Assembly: GCF_958979055.1 (NCBI RefSeq) | Contig: NC_084887.1 | Span: forward strand, 27,705,544-27,769,543 | Source: Alnus glutinosa | Lineage: Eukaryota; Streptophyta; Magnoliopsida; Fagales; Betulaceae | Reading direction: 5' to 3' | Length of the DNA: 64,000 nt | Shown here: positions 24,449 to 35,806 of the stretch, one piece after another | Position numbering within the stretch: the first letter of the stretch is position 1 | How the letters are laid out: each line of letters starts with the position of its first letter | Position numbers and translations under genes: made by a program | The notes under the pieces: generated by a model | Databases searched by the model: none | What the model was told of the DNA's origin: nothing | What the model saw: only the letters and a program-made list of their open reading frames with translations

Positions 24449-25060
24449 TGTTTTTTTTTTTTTTTGGTGAGTACATTGTAAAGAAAACAAAAGAAACAAA
24501 AACACTTATGGAATAAAGAAGGCTGTGGGAGAGTCTTTTCCAAAACATGGAGGAAAAGATATGGATAGAAAGGAAATGATGAGAATGCAGCCATAATGAA
24601 TTCTGGTTACGGCTCAATTTGCCACATAGTGGGCACAGAAGTTTGCATTTCGATTTACATGACTAGCTTTCCAGCTAGCTGTTTGTGGGATGGTAGCGTG
24701 AATGATTGAGATGATGGAAGCAATTCGCCAATCAGTAGTAATTGCTAGTTGTTGAATCGCCATTGTGACATTGAGAGAATCACCTTCTAAGATAAAAGAG
24801 GATAACCCTAACGAAGCTGCCAAACGAGCAGCCAAAAGAGCAGCAATAGCCTCACCATAAAGAGCAGAGCAAGGTGAGCTAATAATAGAGGTACAATTGA
24901 TTATAAAACCAATAGAGTATCTGCAAACAGCAGCTTGAGCAGAAAATGTAGGTCTGATAGCAGTATCATAGTTTATCTTGAAATATGAAGGAAAAGGACT
25001 CTTCCAAACTTCAAGAGTTTTATCATATTTGGTTTTTCACGCTAAATAGTGCTCCAGAGT
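24449..25060 (-). mobile_element. 5'-truncated LINE 3' end with RNase H domain
   Basis: On the minus strand the frame 24614-24835 reads AARLAASLGLSSFILEGDSL.., then HVNRNANFCAHYVAN. This is the C-terminal RNase H-like (RVT_3) domain of plant LINEs, with its catalytic EGDS and HVxRxxNxxAH motifs. The T-run at 24449-24465 is the poly(A) tail on the minus strand. Similar strings tatcgat..tttgttt occur just outside both ends (near 24433 and 25081), perhaps an eroded target duplication. Confidence 0.78.
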
Positions 25061-26360
25061 AGTCTTGTTAATGGTAGTAGATATCGATACGTTTGTTTTT
25101 GTTAATGGACATTGCAATTAGGCTCCACGTAGATGCATCTACGTAATTAATATGAAATGGAGCTTGAACACTTGATCACCATGAGTCTCTTTTCTTGTCT
25201 TTTGCCGAAACGTACATTTCAATGCGTAACACGTTGTGGCTGACACCCACTAAAGTTTTGAAAACAACCTCTAGCTGCCTGCCTATAATTTGTCTTTTAG
25301 CTTTTAAAAGGATGTTGTTTGCCATCTGATTCGATCCATACATACATACATACATATATATATATAGTCGCCATCAACTTTTAAACCTATGCTTCACCAC
25401 CACTACTTTCTTCTAATCAAGTCTTAAGAATAAGTAAAACAGACGAAATTTATGTATGCAGCACGCTTAACGCTAGCTTGGTGACAAATTAATTAGCAAA
25501 CGTTTCTTTATTTTTGTTTTATTTTATTTTTGTGATTGAGAAGAAAAGTGAGGTGGCCGGTAAAGAGTGGAGTGGGGGTTAGGATATCGATCGTTGGATT
25601 GTGGATTAGAATTTTAGTTAGTATATATGGACCAATAAATAATAAAATAAAATAAAAATGAAAGAAATTAAGACCAAACGAAACAGACCCATTAATTACA
25701 GAATTGAAGATGATCGAAAAACCACGAACAAATAATGTGAGAGAATTTATATGAAATTTACTTGTTCGAATAGGTGGTCAGTTAATTCAAAATTTATTTA
25801 GATAAGTAAGTCTTATATAGACGAATAAGTAATTACTGTAAATTCCAATCCCAACCTCATATCTACGTACCGTTTATAAGTTCCCCCTCCTACTTCAAGG
25901 GGTTTAAGTTCTGTTGCTTTATTACGTGGAGAAATTAATGAACCAAAGGATTTAATTAAAACAAGATTTAATTAACCAAAGGATATATATATAGATGGTT
26001 AATTATAGTACTTCTGAGTCAGCGGGACAGGCATGATTGATGATAAGTCAAGGGATTTATCCACCTTGAGAGGAGAATGTTAACATTTATCAGACTCTGG
26101 ATATATAATTATTGACTATTCTTAATTAATAATTACTTGAAAGACCTTGAAATTAAGTGACCAAATAGTCGTAAATATCACTCTTTGACAATGATTTAAT
26201 CTCGCTTTAACTCCGTGGGCTAGCTTGATTGATGGTGGTTCTTAAATATAATCTTATATAACTGATGCTGCTGCATGTGCTCAGAAATTATTCAATATTA
26301 ATATATTATTAATTAACGCTTTGAGAGACCGTGAATTGAAGCATCTTTAATTCATTAAGT

Positions 26361-26444
<84 letters not shown>

Positions 26445-26536
26445 GCGTGTTTTGCCTAATCGATCGATCACCTTAATATATTGGAAATTTGGAAGCATGT
26501 TAATCTAGCTTCACGGATCTGTTAATTTGCACACAC

Positions 26537-26595
<59 letters not shown>

Positions 26596-26782
26596 TGAAT
26601 CCATGAAAGGATAAAATAAAATTGCTGGATTATCCACCAAATTAAGCATGATAATTAATGGTAAATCTAAACTTATTAAATTACTAAAATAATCCTCCTA
26701 AAACTAGCTACGAGGGCTTGCATTTAATTGCATGCATGATGCTTTTACATGAATTAGACAAAATAAAATAAAAAAGGCAATA

Positions 26783-26842
<60 letters not shown>

Positions 26843-27097
26843 CTCCTCCATCCTAATTAACAGTACTAGCCAATTGCTGGAAGAATATACACCATATTTT
26901 CTTGATATGGTACTTTGTGAGAGAGAGAGAGAGAGAGAGAGAGATGGGCGACAAAAACAAACAAAAAAAGAAAAAGGAAAATCCGTACGTATACCATCTC
27001 GTATGGTTAACATATAAAAAAGAAAAAAAAGAAAAGAAGAGAATAATATGAGGAGGTTTGTTGTTATTGATGGATGAGAGAAACTGAGAAAGAGTGA
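25061..27097. other. AT-rich spacer with long AT microsatellites
   Basis: No gene is supported. Long perfect AT/TA runs lie at about 26364-26444, 26538-26593 and 26780-26839, and a (GA)n run at about 26919-26943. Open frames across them are repeat artefacts. Confidence 0.6.
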
Positions 27098-27298
27098 TCA
27101 GAAAGCAGGTAGAGTCCTGGTGTTGGGGGAATCAGCAATTTTGAGGGTCTCATTAATAAGCTTCTGAGCCTTCCTGCTTCTGATCTCAACTCTCATGCTG
27201 TCACTCTTTTCGATCTTATCGTAAGGCTTCTTCATCTTCAACGACTTTATTTTTGACTTCAAACTCACCATCAACCTTTCCAACCCCATCATCACCAT
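27098..27298 (-). CDS. Small basic conserved-looking plant protein, function unknown
   Basis: The frame encodes about 66 residues: MVMMGLERLMVSLKSKIKS.., then KKPYDKIEKSDSMRVEIRSR and KLINETLKIADSP. Codon use and the non-repetitive lysine-rich composition look like a real gene, in contrast to the microsatellites around it. A good acceptor (tatatacag, minus strand) ends at 27308, ten bases before the ATG, so a 5' UTR intron is likely. The upstream exon would lie around 27480-27640. The wording reminds me of a family of short uncharacterised plant proteins, but I cannot name it. No signal peptide or membrane segment is visible. Alternative starts are the later methionines at residues 3 and 4. 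Confidence 0.6.
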   Translation of the reverse strand: MVMMGLERLMVSLKSKIKSLKMKKPYDKIEKSDSMRVEIRSRKAQKLINETLKIADSPNTRTLPAF

Positions 27299-27420
27299 CG
27301 CTAAACCCTGTATATACATATACAGATCGAGTACAGAAATTAAACCTCACACATTAAGCTCACAAGTTATAAAGAAACCAAAACTTAAAGATAACAGGAA
27401 GCGTAAATGCATGCATGCAT

Positions 27421-27454
<34 letters not shown>

Positions 27455-29394
27455 TATGTATATATGGCAAAGGAAGAAAACCTGCAATTATATATATATA
27501 CTCTGAAAGAAAAAGAGCAACTTCCTTGGGTTGAGTGGCTAAGAAAGCCAATAGGCACAAGTGTTTAGAGTAGGAGAGGGAAGGAGGGGGGCCGGGAAAG
27601 TGAGAGAGATAATATGTATGAATGTTGAACAGGCAGACCACGCAATACTTAAGAGCTCAGCCCTTCACACTACTACTCCTTACCACAACTTACCTCCATT
27701 ATCAATATTGTATTCCTTAATTGTCCTTGTCCCATATCCCTTTTTCTTTTTTCTTTTTTTTTAATAAACTACACCTCTATGTCCCTCAAACTTACCTTCA
27801 AACTACAATGTCCTCTTAACTTTAAAAAGCTTATAGTTGACCTATCAAATTAACTGCTTAATCTTTTCACTTAATTAGCGCTTACTGCATGTCTAAAAAA
27901 AAAAATAAAAAAATAAAAAATTAGTGCTTACCGGCCTTTAGAATTTTCTGTTAACTTAGACGGCAAACACATCACGTGACCGATACGTGGTGTAAAATGT
28001 ATATTAGGTCCCCTATTATACATATGAAAAAACAATATTTACGATCTTAGATTTTTTTTTTTTTTTTTTTCCCTCTTGAAGGGGCATATGGTATTATGGT
28101 ATATATATAATGAAAATACAAAATGAAATTATGTAAGAGAAAAAAAGGGAAAGTGTGAAGGTTAGTGTGGGAATTTAGTTGTGTGGATTTCAATGGAATA
28201 ACACGTATATGCAGCGAGTGGTGGACCAAAGGCCATATGATATGATATATGTGGAAGAAAAGTAGAGTTTGGAGATTGATAGCAACGTATCCAAAAGTTA
28301 GTGGCTTTGTGGCCGGGCAAAGGAAGAGCTACAGCCACAATTATTTATCTCCTGCCACTTTCAACACTAGCCTTTTCCTAATTTCAAGCCACTTTTTGCC
28401 TTGCCTCTGTTTCTTTCCTCCCCCATCAATTGCTCACTTTTTTTTTTCTTTTTTTTTTTTTAATTAAATATGGGACAATGATTACAAGGGTGAATCTTTC
28501 ACTTTAATTTTTTGGCTTAAGGACAATATCACGTTGCCTAACCATATCTAGTTACCACTTTTATTTTTTATTTTATTTTTTGTTTTTCCCTTTATTTCGC
28601 ATGGACCAGTTAAGGTAATGTCTTTATAGGCTACCCCTAGAAATACAAGATACCTCTACCTAGGTTTCATTTCAAATACTCACAACCGACAAAAAGATTC
28701 AACCAGTATATATTGCCCAAAAGTGATTGGCCTTTGTTAAAAAATAATAATAAAAAATAAAATAAAATGAATGAGTATTGTTACATCAACCCGTATTACT
28801 CACATTTTTCGCACTTTCAACCAATAGCTTTCATCCCAATAAATGCCCCGGTCAATTTGGGCTTCTAGCCTTATCAATGAGGTTTATAACAAATTATAAT
28901 GGGTCGGTTCTAGTGGTAAGAATCTTAATTAGTTTTATAATAACACCTCATTAAGGTTTAAAATTTGAATTTTTTTTGAGTGTAAACAATTTTTTAAGAC
29001 CACGTTCAATGGTAAAGTTAAAGTCTTACCTGATCTGTGTTAAAGGAATGCTATGCACAAGTTTAAAATTTCTTGTCCAACAAAAATAGGTACGTACACA
29101 AAATGACCAACCATCGACACGGATCTAAGATATATATATAACGTACACTGATAGGACTTAGATACGTCTAGGGTTTCATTCCAAATACTGACAACCCACA
29201 AAAATATAAAAGGGTATTACTCATCTATGCTTTTTATGTCTTTTTCAAATTTGAGTACGAGATCATGGGCTACTAAACAACAAAATTTTCTTCCATAAAA
29301 TCTTTGACGTGCGTGATCAAGGAGAAGAAGCTTTTTGCTAGCTAATGCTAATGCCCTATTAGGAGGAGAGAGAGAGATTTGGAAAATTCAAGAA
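27299..29394. other. Spacer with presumed promoter of the small gene
   Basis: A (TA)n run at 27424-27452 lies within the presumed leader intron. The interval 27740-28060 has the look of an eroded MULE-type MITE (cctctatgtccctcaaactt..), with poly-T at 28052-28070. The rest (28070-29390) is AT-rich with no supported gene. Confidence 0.45.
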
Positions 29395-31212
29395 ATGGCA
29401 AAAAACCGTTTTCTAGACGGTTTCAAACGGTTCAAAAATGGCAAAAAACCGTTTGGAACAAAGTCTAGACGGTTTATTTTGGACGGTTTAAAACCGTCCG
29501 AAAATATAGGTCGAAAATTTGGATTATGAATGGTTTGGGCCAAACTGTCAAGAACACATTCTAGACAGTTTGGGACCAAACCATTCAGAATTATTATTAT
29601 TATTTTTTTATTTTTTTTCCTGTCTCGATTTATTTATTTTTTCTTTATATATTAATATCATTAACTAATATTTCTTTTTTTCTTTAATTATTTATTTCTT
29701 CTCTAGATTTTTTTTTTCTATCTCGATTCGTTTTTGTCAACGGTGCCACCGGGTCGACGATGGAGAGGACGAAAATAGCGTTCCCACACTGAGCCTTCTG
29801 CACGACAGTCATTTTGTTTTGGTTGGTGCGATTTCGATGAGAAGGGAAAACATACCATCTTCTGTTATGATTGTGGTAACAGAGGAGAATAACACGCTCA
29901 AAACAGCAACTGGCCAATCAACAACCCAAAACACAATTAGTCAAGACACGGCCAAATTCCAGAGACTTCTTACACATATTCAACTATTTATCAACAATCA
30001 ACCAAAAGCATCCGATCAACCACAAATCAACAAAATGACCCAAATCAATTTATTCGAAATTACCTATAGAAAAAGAGAGAGGAAGAGAGATTTGGCACCC
30101 ACGCACACATGCTGGCGATAGAGAAAAAGAGAGGAAGAGAGAACCGGTCGAAATATGTGGTATTTTGGCCAGATCTCTCTCTGCATCCGGCCAGAGAGAG
30201 AGGCTGAGCATAGTTTTGGCCGGATCTGGCTAGAAACCTTGACCACCTTGCCAGATCCAGCCGGAAACTCACGCACACCGGAGTGGGTTTGACAAATACG
30301 GCACTCCATCTCCTGTCGTACGTCCTGATCCCGCCGTTTCGTCTAGATCCCGTCACCTGTCTTCAGTCACCGACAGGAGAGAGAAGAAGAAGAGAGAGAG
30401 AGTGGTTCATGGGAGAGTCGAGAGCCTTTTGTTTTTTTTGTTTTTTTTTTTAGGGTTAAATACACTTTTGGTCTCTGAATTTTGAAAACTTTATTTTTTA
30501 GTACATGAGTTTTAATTCGCATCACAGTTGGTACCTTCATTTTGGAAAAAGACCAAATTAGTACCTCAGTCTCAGTCAAGTTTTCCGTCCAAAAACTAAC
30601 AACTCGCCAAGTGCCAACCCCTGAGGGTTGATTTAATATTTTTGTAATTAATTTTTAAAGATTTTATTTATTTATTTATTTTTTATTTTACTAAAACACG
30701 TGTCAACTCCCCCTTAGGGATTGACACATGGCAGACCGTTAGTTTTTAGACAGAAAACTTGACTGAGGTACTAATTTGGTCTTTTTTCAAAACGGATGTA
30801 CCATCTGTGATGCAAATTGAAACTCAAATACTAAAATATAAAGTTTTCAAAACTCAGGGACCAGAAGTGTATTTAAACTTTTTTTTTTTTAAAAGAAGAG
30901 CCTTTTGTTTTAAAAAGAAGAAAACTGAAAAAAAAAAAAAAAAAAAAAAGAACTTTAAAATGCAGATGGTTTCATTGAAACCGTCTGTAAATTTATAGAT
31001 GGTTTATTTAAACCATCTGAAAATTATTTTCCAGATGGTTTCATTAAAACCGTTTGGAAATTATTTTCTAGACGGTTTTATTAAAACCGTCGTAATTTTT
31101 TTTTTTTTTTTGTGGACAGTTTTCAAAAAATCGTCTGTAAAAATTTAATTCTAAACGGTTTTTAAAACCATCTAGAAAAATACTGTCAATAATTGGATTT
31201 TTTTTTGTAGTG
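29395..31212. mobile_element. CACTA-like (En/Spm) non-autonomous element, left terminus eroded
   Basis: Both sides carry dense copies of a subterminal motif, AAACCGTC/GACGGTTT and variants, in both orientations: about 29405-29580 on the left and 30962-31185 on the right. The right end reads ttttttttgtagtg at about 31199-31212, the complement of a CACTACAAAAAAAA terminus. This subterminal array plus CACTA end is diagnostic of the superfamily. I could not find the matching left CACTA end. The interior shows no transposase. A GC-richer interior segment, 29730-30360, has no recognisable product. Confidence 0.75.
30452..30880. mobile_element. Inverted-repeat element nested in the CACTA element
   Basis: The arms 30452-30600 (agggttaaatacacttttgg..) and 30730-30880 (..ccagaagtgtatttaaactt) are inverted copies about 150 bp long at roughly 85 percent identity by eye. 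The unit is flanked by the 15 bp direct repeat agagccttttgtttt at 30421-30435 and 30897-30911. The arms resemble MULE-type MITEs, but a 15 bp duplication is longer than the usual 9-11 bp. Confidence 0.7.
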
Positions 31213-31316
31213 TATGTGATCTCATCTATTACCCAATATTAAGTGTTTTATTGTACATCCAAAAATATTGTCATAGTTTGAGAAGGAGAAGGAGGAGGAG
31301 GAGTAGAAGAAGCAAA

Positions 31317-31320
<4 letters not shown>

Positions 31321-31408
<88 letters not shown>
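31321..31408. repeat. (GA)44 microsatellite
   Basis: A perfect run of about 44 GA units lies directly after a GGA/GAA-rich tract at 31280-31320. A long perfect tract like this is usually highly variable in length between individuals. Confidence 0.97.
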
Positions 31409-31412
<4 letters not shown>

Positions 31413-32873
31413 ATTATGTGATCTCATCTATTATCCAATATTAATTGTTGAGAATGAAAATCCATTAGACCCAAATTAACCATTTAAAAGATTAAAAGTA
31501 ATCTCAACCTCTCACAACAAGATTCTCTTAATTAGAATAATAACCAATTATATATTAATATGCTTAAGAGTGATGGCATCTAAATAAACATATAGAAATT
31601 GATTTAATCATATGGTTTAATAATTATTTTTCTAGTTTTCCAATAAATTGAATAATGTTCTCATATCAAAATAAAAGTAGAGGTGTAAATCAGGCTGATA
31701 ACTGGAAAACCGGCCAACTGGTTTGGTACCCCGTTGAAAATAATCGGTAATCGATTTATCGGAGCGATTACATGTTTTAGCAATTATATATATCCAGTTA
31801 TAACTGGTAACTTGCAGGTATATATATATATTAAAATTTAAAAAATTAAAAGTGTGATAAAACTATAATTATAAATGTTCTATAAACCAATTAATATATT
31901 CTTTCAGATTTCCTTGTAGTCCTGTGGATGAACGAAAATATATATATCCTTGTGGATGAACAAATATTGCTCTGGATTACGAAACTCAGATTATGTTCTA
32001 TAAATTAAACCAATACATCTTTTCAGACGAATTTCCTTGTGATTCTGTGGATGAACCAATTTCTCTCTCTCTCTCTCTCGTCAAAATACTCTAAAGACGT
32101 ACGAAAGATTCAATTTGTAAATAATTTCTTTTTAGGAGTACTATCTTCTCCTTTATTAATGGGAAGAAATCCCACAACAGCCTGGCCCATGCATGCTAGA
32201 TTAAATTCCTTCCTTTTTCGTGCCTGGTAATTGTTAGTATTGTTAATGTACTAAAAATTTAAAATCAAGCCCAAAAATTAAGTTTTTTTTTTTTTTTTTT
32301 TGAACAACCACAACAAAGTGCAACATATTGGCTTTCTTTTTTCTTTTTTGACATACATATATTGCAAGTAGCTAGATGAAGATGACAGGAATATATAAAA
32401 TAAGTTAATTTAATACAGTATCTTATTTAAATGACCCCTGCTTCTCCCAAAAAAAAAAAAAAAAAAAGACACTTGCAAGTGATGCCAATTATAGCCTTGA
32501 TATTTTGGGCACGTACAATGAAAGCCCCCGCAGGTTGAATTTTTACATGAAGCCAGCATCCAAAACCTCCCTTTCTTTCATTTATCATATGGACGAAAAT
32601 TCACTTAAGTGTCTATACCCCAGTAGTACTCTTCAAACACTGAATCAAAGACATTTTCCGAGACTAACAATTATTAGGCATTAAGCGACTGCATGCCTAT
32701 AGCTACCAACGGTACTACTGTCTCTGCAAACTCTGAAATATTAAAGAAAAGAAAATATGTAAGCTTTCATGTTGCTTAATTTCCAAGGTTTACAAGAGAT
32801 TTCTTCCAAGAATTCATTGGAAAATTTGTAATGCAAGTAGATGTTTTACGCGTACAGTTAATATATTGTTCGA

Positions 32874-32924
<51 letters not shown>

Positions 32925-33311
32925 TTCTGTACTGGCATTGGGGTTTTTCTTCTATTTGATTTCAAGTGATGGTAAGATTTCCAAGACTATTCAAGAAGGT
33001 TTTTTTTTATCGTACGTAGTTTTAAAAAAATATAAATGCTTTGTTGGTTTCAATAAATGCTGGTCCTCGTTTGAGGGTGGATTCATTGAATGAATATTAC
33101 AAATCATGGTCAATGTTACAATGTACCAGTCATGCAGCAAGGGTACGTACTGGTGAGTAGAACGACTTTTCCAATCAAAATTCCAAGTAGTAAGTCTATC
33201 TTCTCAGGAATCTATATAAAAAAAGTCTATCTTCTCAGGAGTCTGAGACATATAAACAAATAAAGCCTTCTGTCTGCTGAGAGCACAACCTTCCCCTAGC
33301 CTCTTTATCCA
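31409..33311. other. Gene-free AT-rich spacer
   Basis: Contains a (TA)n run at 32877-32922, poly-T at 32284-32301 and a poly-A at 32450-32467. A 30 bp near-direct repeat (aagtctatcttctcaggaa/g) lies at about 33190-33245. I see no gene. Confidence 0.6.
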
Positions 33312-33560
33312 ATGGCAGTAGTTCTTAGATCATTTCATTTTCTGCTACTTGTCTATGTTTCCTATATATATTCCTTTGGCCCTAGCTTGCTCAAGATAAA
33401 AACGGCTTCATCTACAATGGCTTCCTCGATCAAGCCAATCTGGATCTCAATGGAATCGCAGATCGAAATCCACAGCAATGGTCTATTGCAGCTAACCAAC
33501 CTTTCACGCCAAGAAGTTGGTCGTGCTTTCTATCACTTCCCAATGAAATTCAACACAACT
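33312..33560 (+). pseudogene. L-type lectin receptor kinase, N-terminal scrap
   Basis: A signal-peptide-like start (MAVVLRSFHFLLLVYVSYI) is followed in a second frame by NGFIYNGFLDQANLDLNGIA, then back in the first frame by EIHSNGLLQLTNLSRQEVGR and AFYHFPMKFN. Together these match the opening of L-type lectin receptor kinases (F.YNGF..ANL.LDG.A..T.NGLLQLTN.). The two shifts, the loss of everything downstream and the AT-rich context show a pseudogene. No kinase domain is present nearby. Confidence 0.82.
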
Positions 33561-34899
33561 AATTATATATATCTAAAGGCTAAAAAGTCTAAAAAAAGCC
33601 CCAAAAAATAAGTTAATTTTGTTTATGTTTTTGATTTTTATTCATAAAAACAATCTCTTAAATTTTGAAACTAGGTTAGGATTAGATTAATTTAGTCATA
33701 AATTTATTTTCAAAAATACAATTCTCTGTGAGATCGACCTCGCACTTGCAATCTATTAACTGTAAACGATTCGTGCACTTGTCAGTACATTTAAAATTCA
33801 CACCACTTCTGTGAGAAAATAATGTTCTATATATAAAATAGTTAGTCTGAGTTTATACCTGGAGTATAGGCTTATTTATAGACAAAAAAGTAGAGCCAAA
33901 CCTGAATTAGATTTCCTGCTCAGTCAAGACTCAAGAGGTCATTGACATTAGAAGTCATCAGGGTGGCCCAATCATGGGTCTCGCTCATTTGGGCCCTTAT
34001 CATTCTTACTGTTACAACTAGTAACTAAAAATGGGCTCCTGATGGGCTGAAGTTGCCAATTTTTTTTTGGGCTCCTTCCGTCTGGTTGCTTGTATCTATT
34101 TTGGGAAAGCATGATGGGCCAATTCCAAACAGAGGAGAAGAAAAATAAAAAATAAAGATATCATGGCCGGCTAGCAAGTATATGCAATACTCATTTCATT
34201 GTCAAAGAAATCATACCATTTGCTGCTTTGCATTACAAAACATATAGGCCTTGGAAATTCTGGAATGGAATGAATTTCATATCAATAATTATTCTTTTAT
34301 TTGGTAACTAGGGGTATTTCTAAGAATAACTATTCTCATGTGAATAACTATTCTCTTACCAAGATGAATAGATCGACAACATTTTTCAAAAAAATATTCT
34401 TATTTTTTCTTTTCATATATGTTTATTCAAAGTCTAAAAGTACTTTTGGTGGTGGGCAAGACCACCCCCAAGCGTTGTTGGGGGTAGTCGCACCACCCCC
34501 GGTTTGCTGTGGGTGGGGGTGGTTGGCCACCCTTTGAATTCTTATATATATATATATATATATATAGTATTAAAAAAAAATAATGTAGAATTTTTTTTTA
34601 ATAATTTTTGGTTCAATTCCAATGAGAGCATATCATTGCATATGTATTGGTACCAAATTAAAAAATATGAAGTAATATATAGCTATTTATTTTTCAAATG
34701 AAATAGTCATTGCGCGTATTAAATGAGGCCATAGACTTGCCAACAATAATAAGAAAAAGAAGGTAGAGTGTTAGGTTAAAGACTCAAGACCAACTGATAG
34801 TGATTGTGCAATTTATGAAAACAAAAAATTCTCACCATGTAAACTATATATCCTCCGGTAGGAAGGCAAATGAGCATTCTTTCATGATTAAGAGGTCAT
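33561..34899. other. Spacer with GGGGTGG block and retroelement-like scraps
   Basis: The 33710-33800 text (gagatcgacctcgcacttgc..cgattcgtgcacttgtcag) resembles the end of a plant LTR retrotransposon. A possible MITE at about 34262-34710 contains the GC-rich block 34440-34535 (ggtggtgggcaagaccaccc, ggtttgctgtgggtgggggt) and a (TA)n run at 34541-34566. No gene is supported. Confidence 0.4.
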
Positions 34900-35806
34900 T
34901 GACTTTGTTTTTAATGAAAATAAATTTAGATTCCTAAGTAACCTCAACCAAATAGTTAACCAAATATGTAAAGCGGTAAAAATAATTAACACAGATATTT
35001 GGTTACGAAGTGAAAATCTTTGTACCAAGAGAAAAAACCATTCCGAGGCAGCCAAACTCAAGAAATCAATTATCAAAAGAAATAGCTAATTACAAGAAGT
35101 TCGTACTTACAACCCTTTGCAGCAGTCACTCTCTTGAATTCTAACAAGGGCTTACTTGTTTGCCTTTCTAGCTCCCAGACCCTTGTCGAGAATTCTTCTA
35201 TTGACTTCCTTAACTGGAGCTCATCTCCAGTTAGATTTCAACGGTTGAACAGTTACAACAATTACAAACAATACGTATAAACGTTTATGCCTAATAAACA
35301 TTCTCTTAGTACAATGTAATATTCTACTAGAATTCTTAAAGAAATACAACCTATAAGTTCATTTAAATAGGTTTTGAAAACTCTAAAACAAGTCAGGAAC
35401 GGATTTCTAGGCGGTGGTATCCAGACATGTCATCGCGTGTCTGGACATGTGAAAGAACACAAACTTACTGCCAATCATGTCCAGACATAGCGTCTGGATA
35501 TCTTGAAGAAAATTCGGGAATTTAGGAACAAATAATTATGCAGAATATTTTCTAAATCACAACTCTCTCATTTTCTTGATAAATATTCCATAATATCTCC
35601 TTATTTTTCTTGATTAATATTCTGCAATACTCTTCTTATTTGGCTCTTTTATTTCTTGATTAATATTTTGCAATATTCTTTTCATTCTGCTCTTTCATTT
35701 CTTGAATAATATGTTGCAATATTTTTCTCACTTAACTCTTTCATTTATTGAATAAAACAAATAAGTTTTGACACCAAATTTGCCAATATTAAAAACCCAA
35801 CATTTA
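34900..35806 (-). mobile_element. Possible solo LTR or LTR-element fragment
   Basis: The segment ends ..ttgccaatattaaaaacccaaca, whose complement starts TGTTGGGTTTTTAATATTGG, a typical LTR opening. Internal text (gatatttggttacgaagtga.., ctttgtaccaagagaaaaaa) recalls the LTRs of plant retrotransposons. The left terminus and a target duplication were not identified, so the call is tentative. Confidence 0.35.

Noticed and set aside
26364..27013. Open frames made of YIYIYI or SLSLSL strings
   Set aside because: Direct translations of AT and GA microsatellites.
30060..30356. Arginine-rich minus-strand frame inside the CACTA-like element
   Set aside because: It crosses inverted ccggatctggc/gccagatccagccgg motifs and shows no recognisable domain; probably non-coding element interior.
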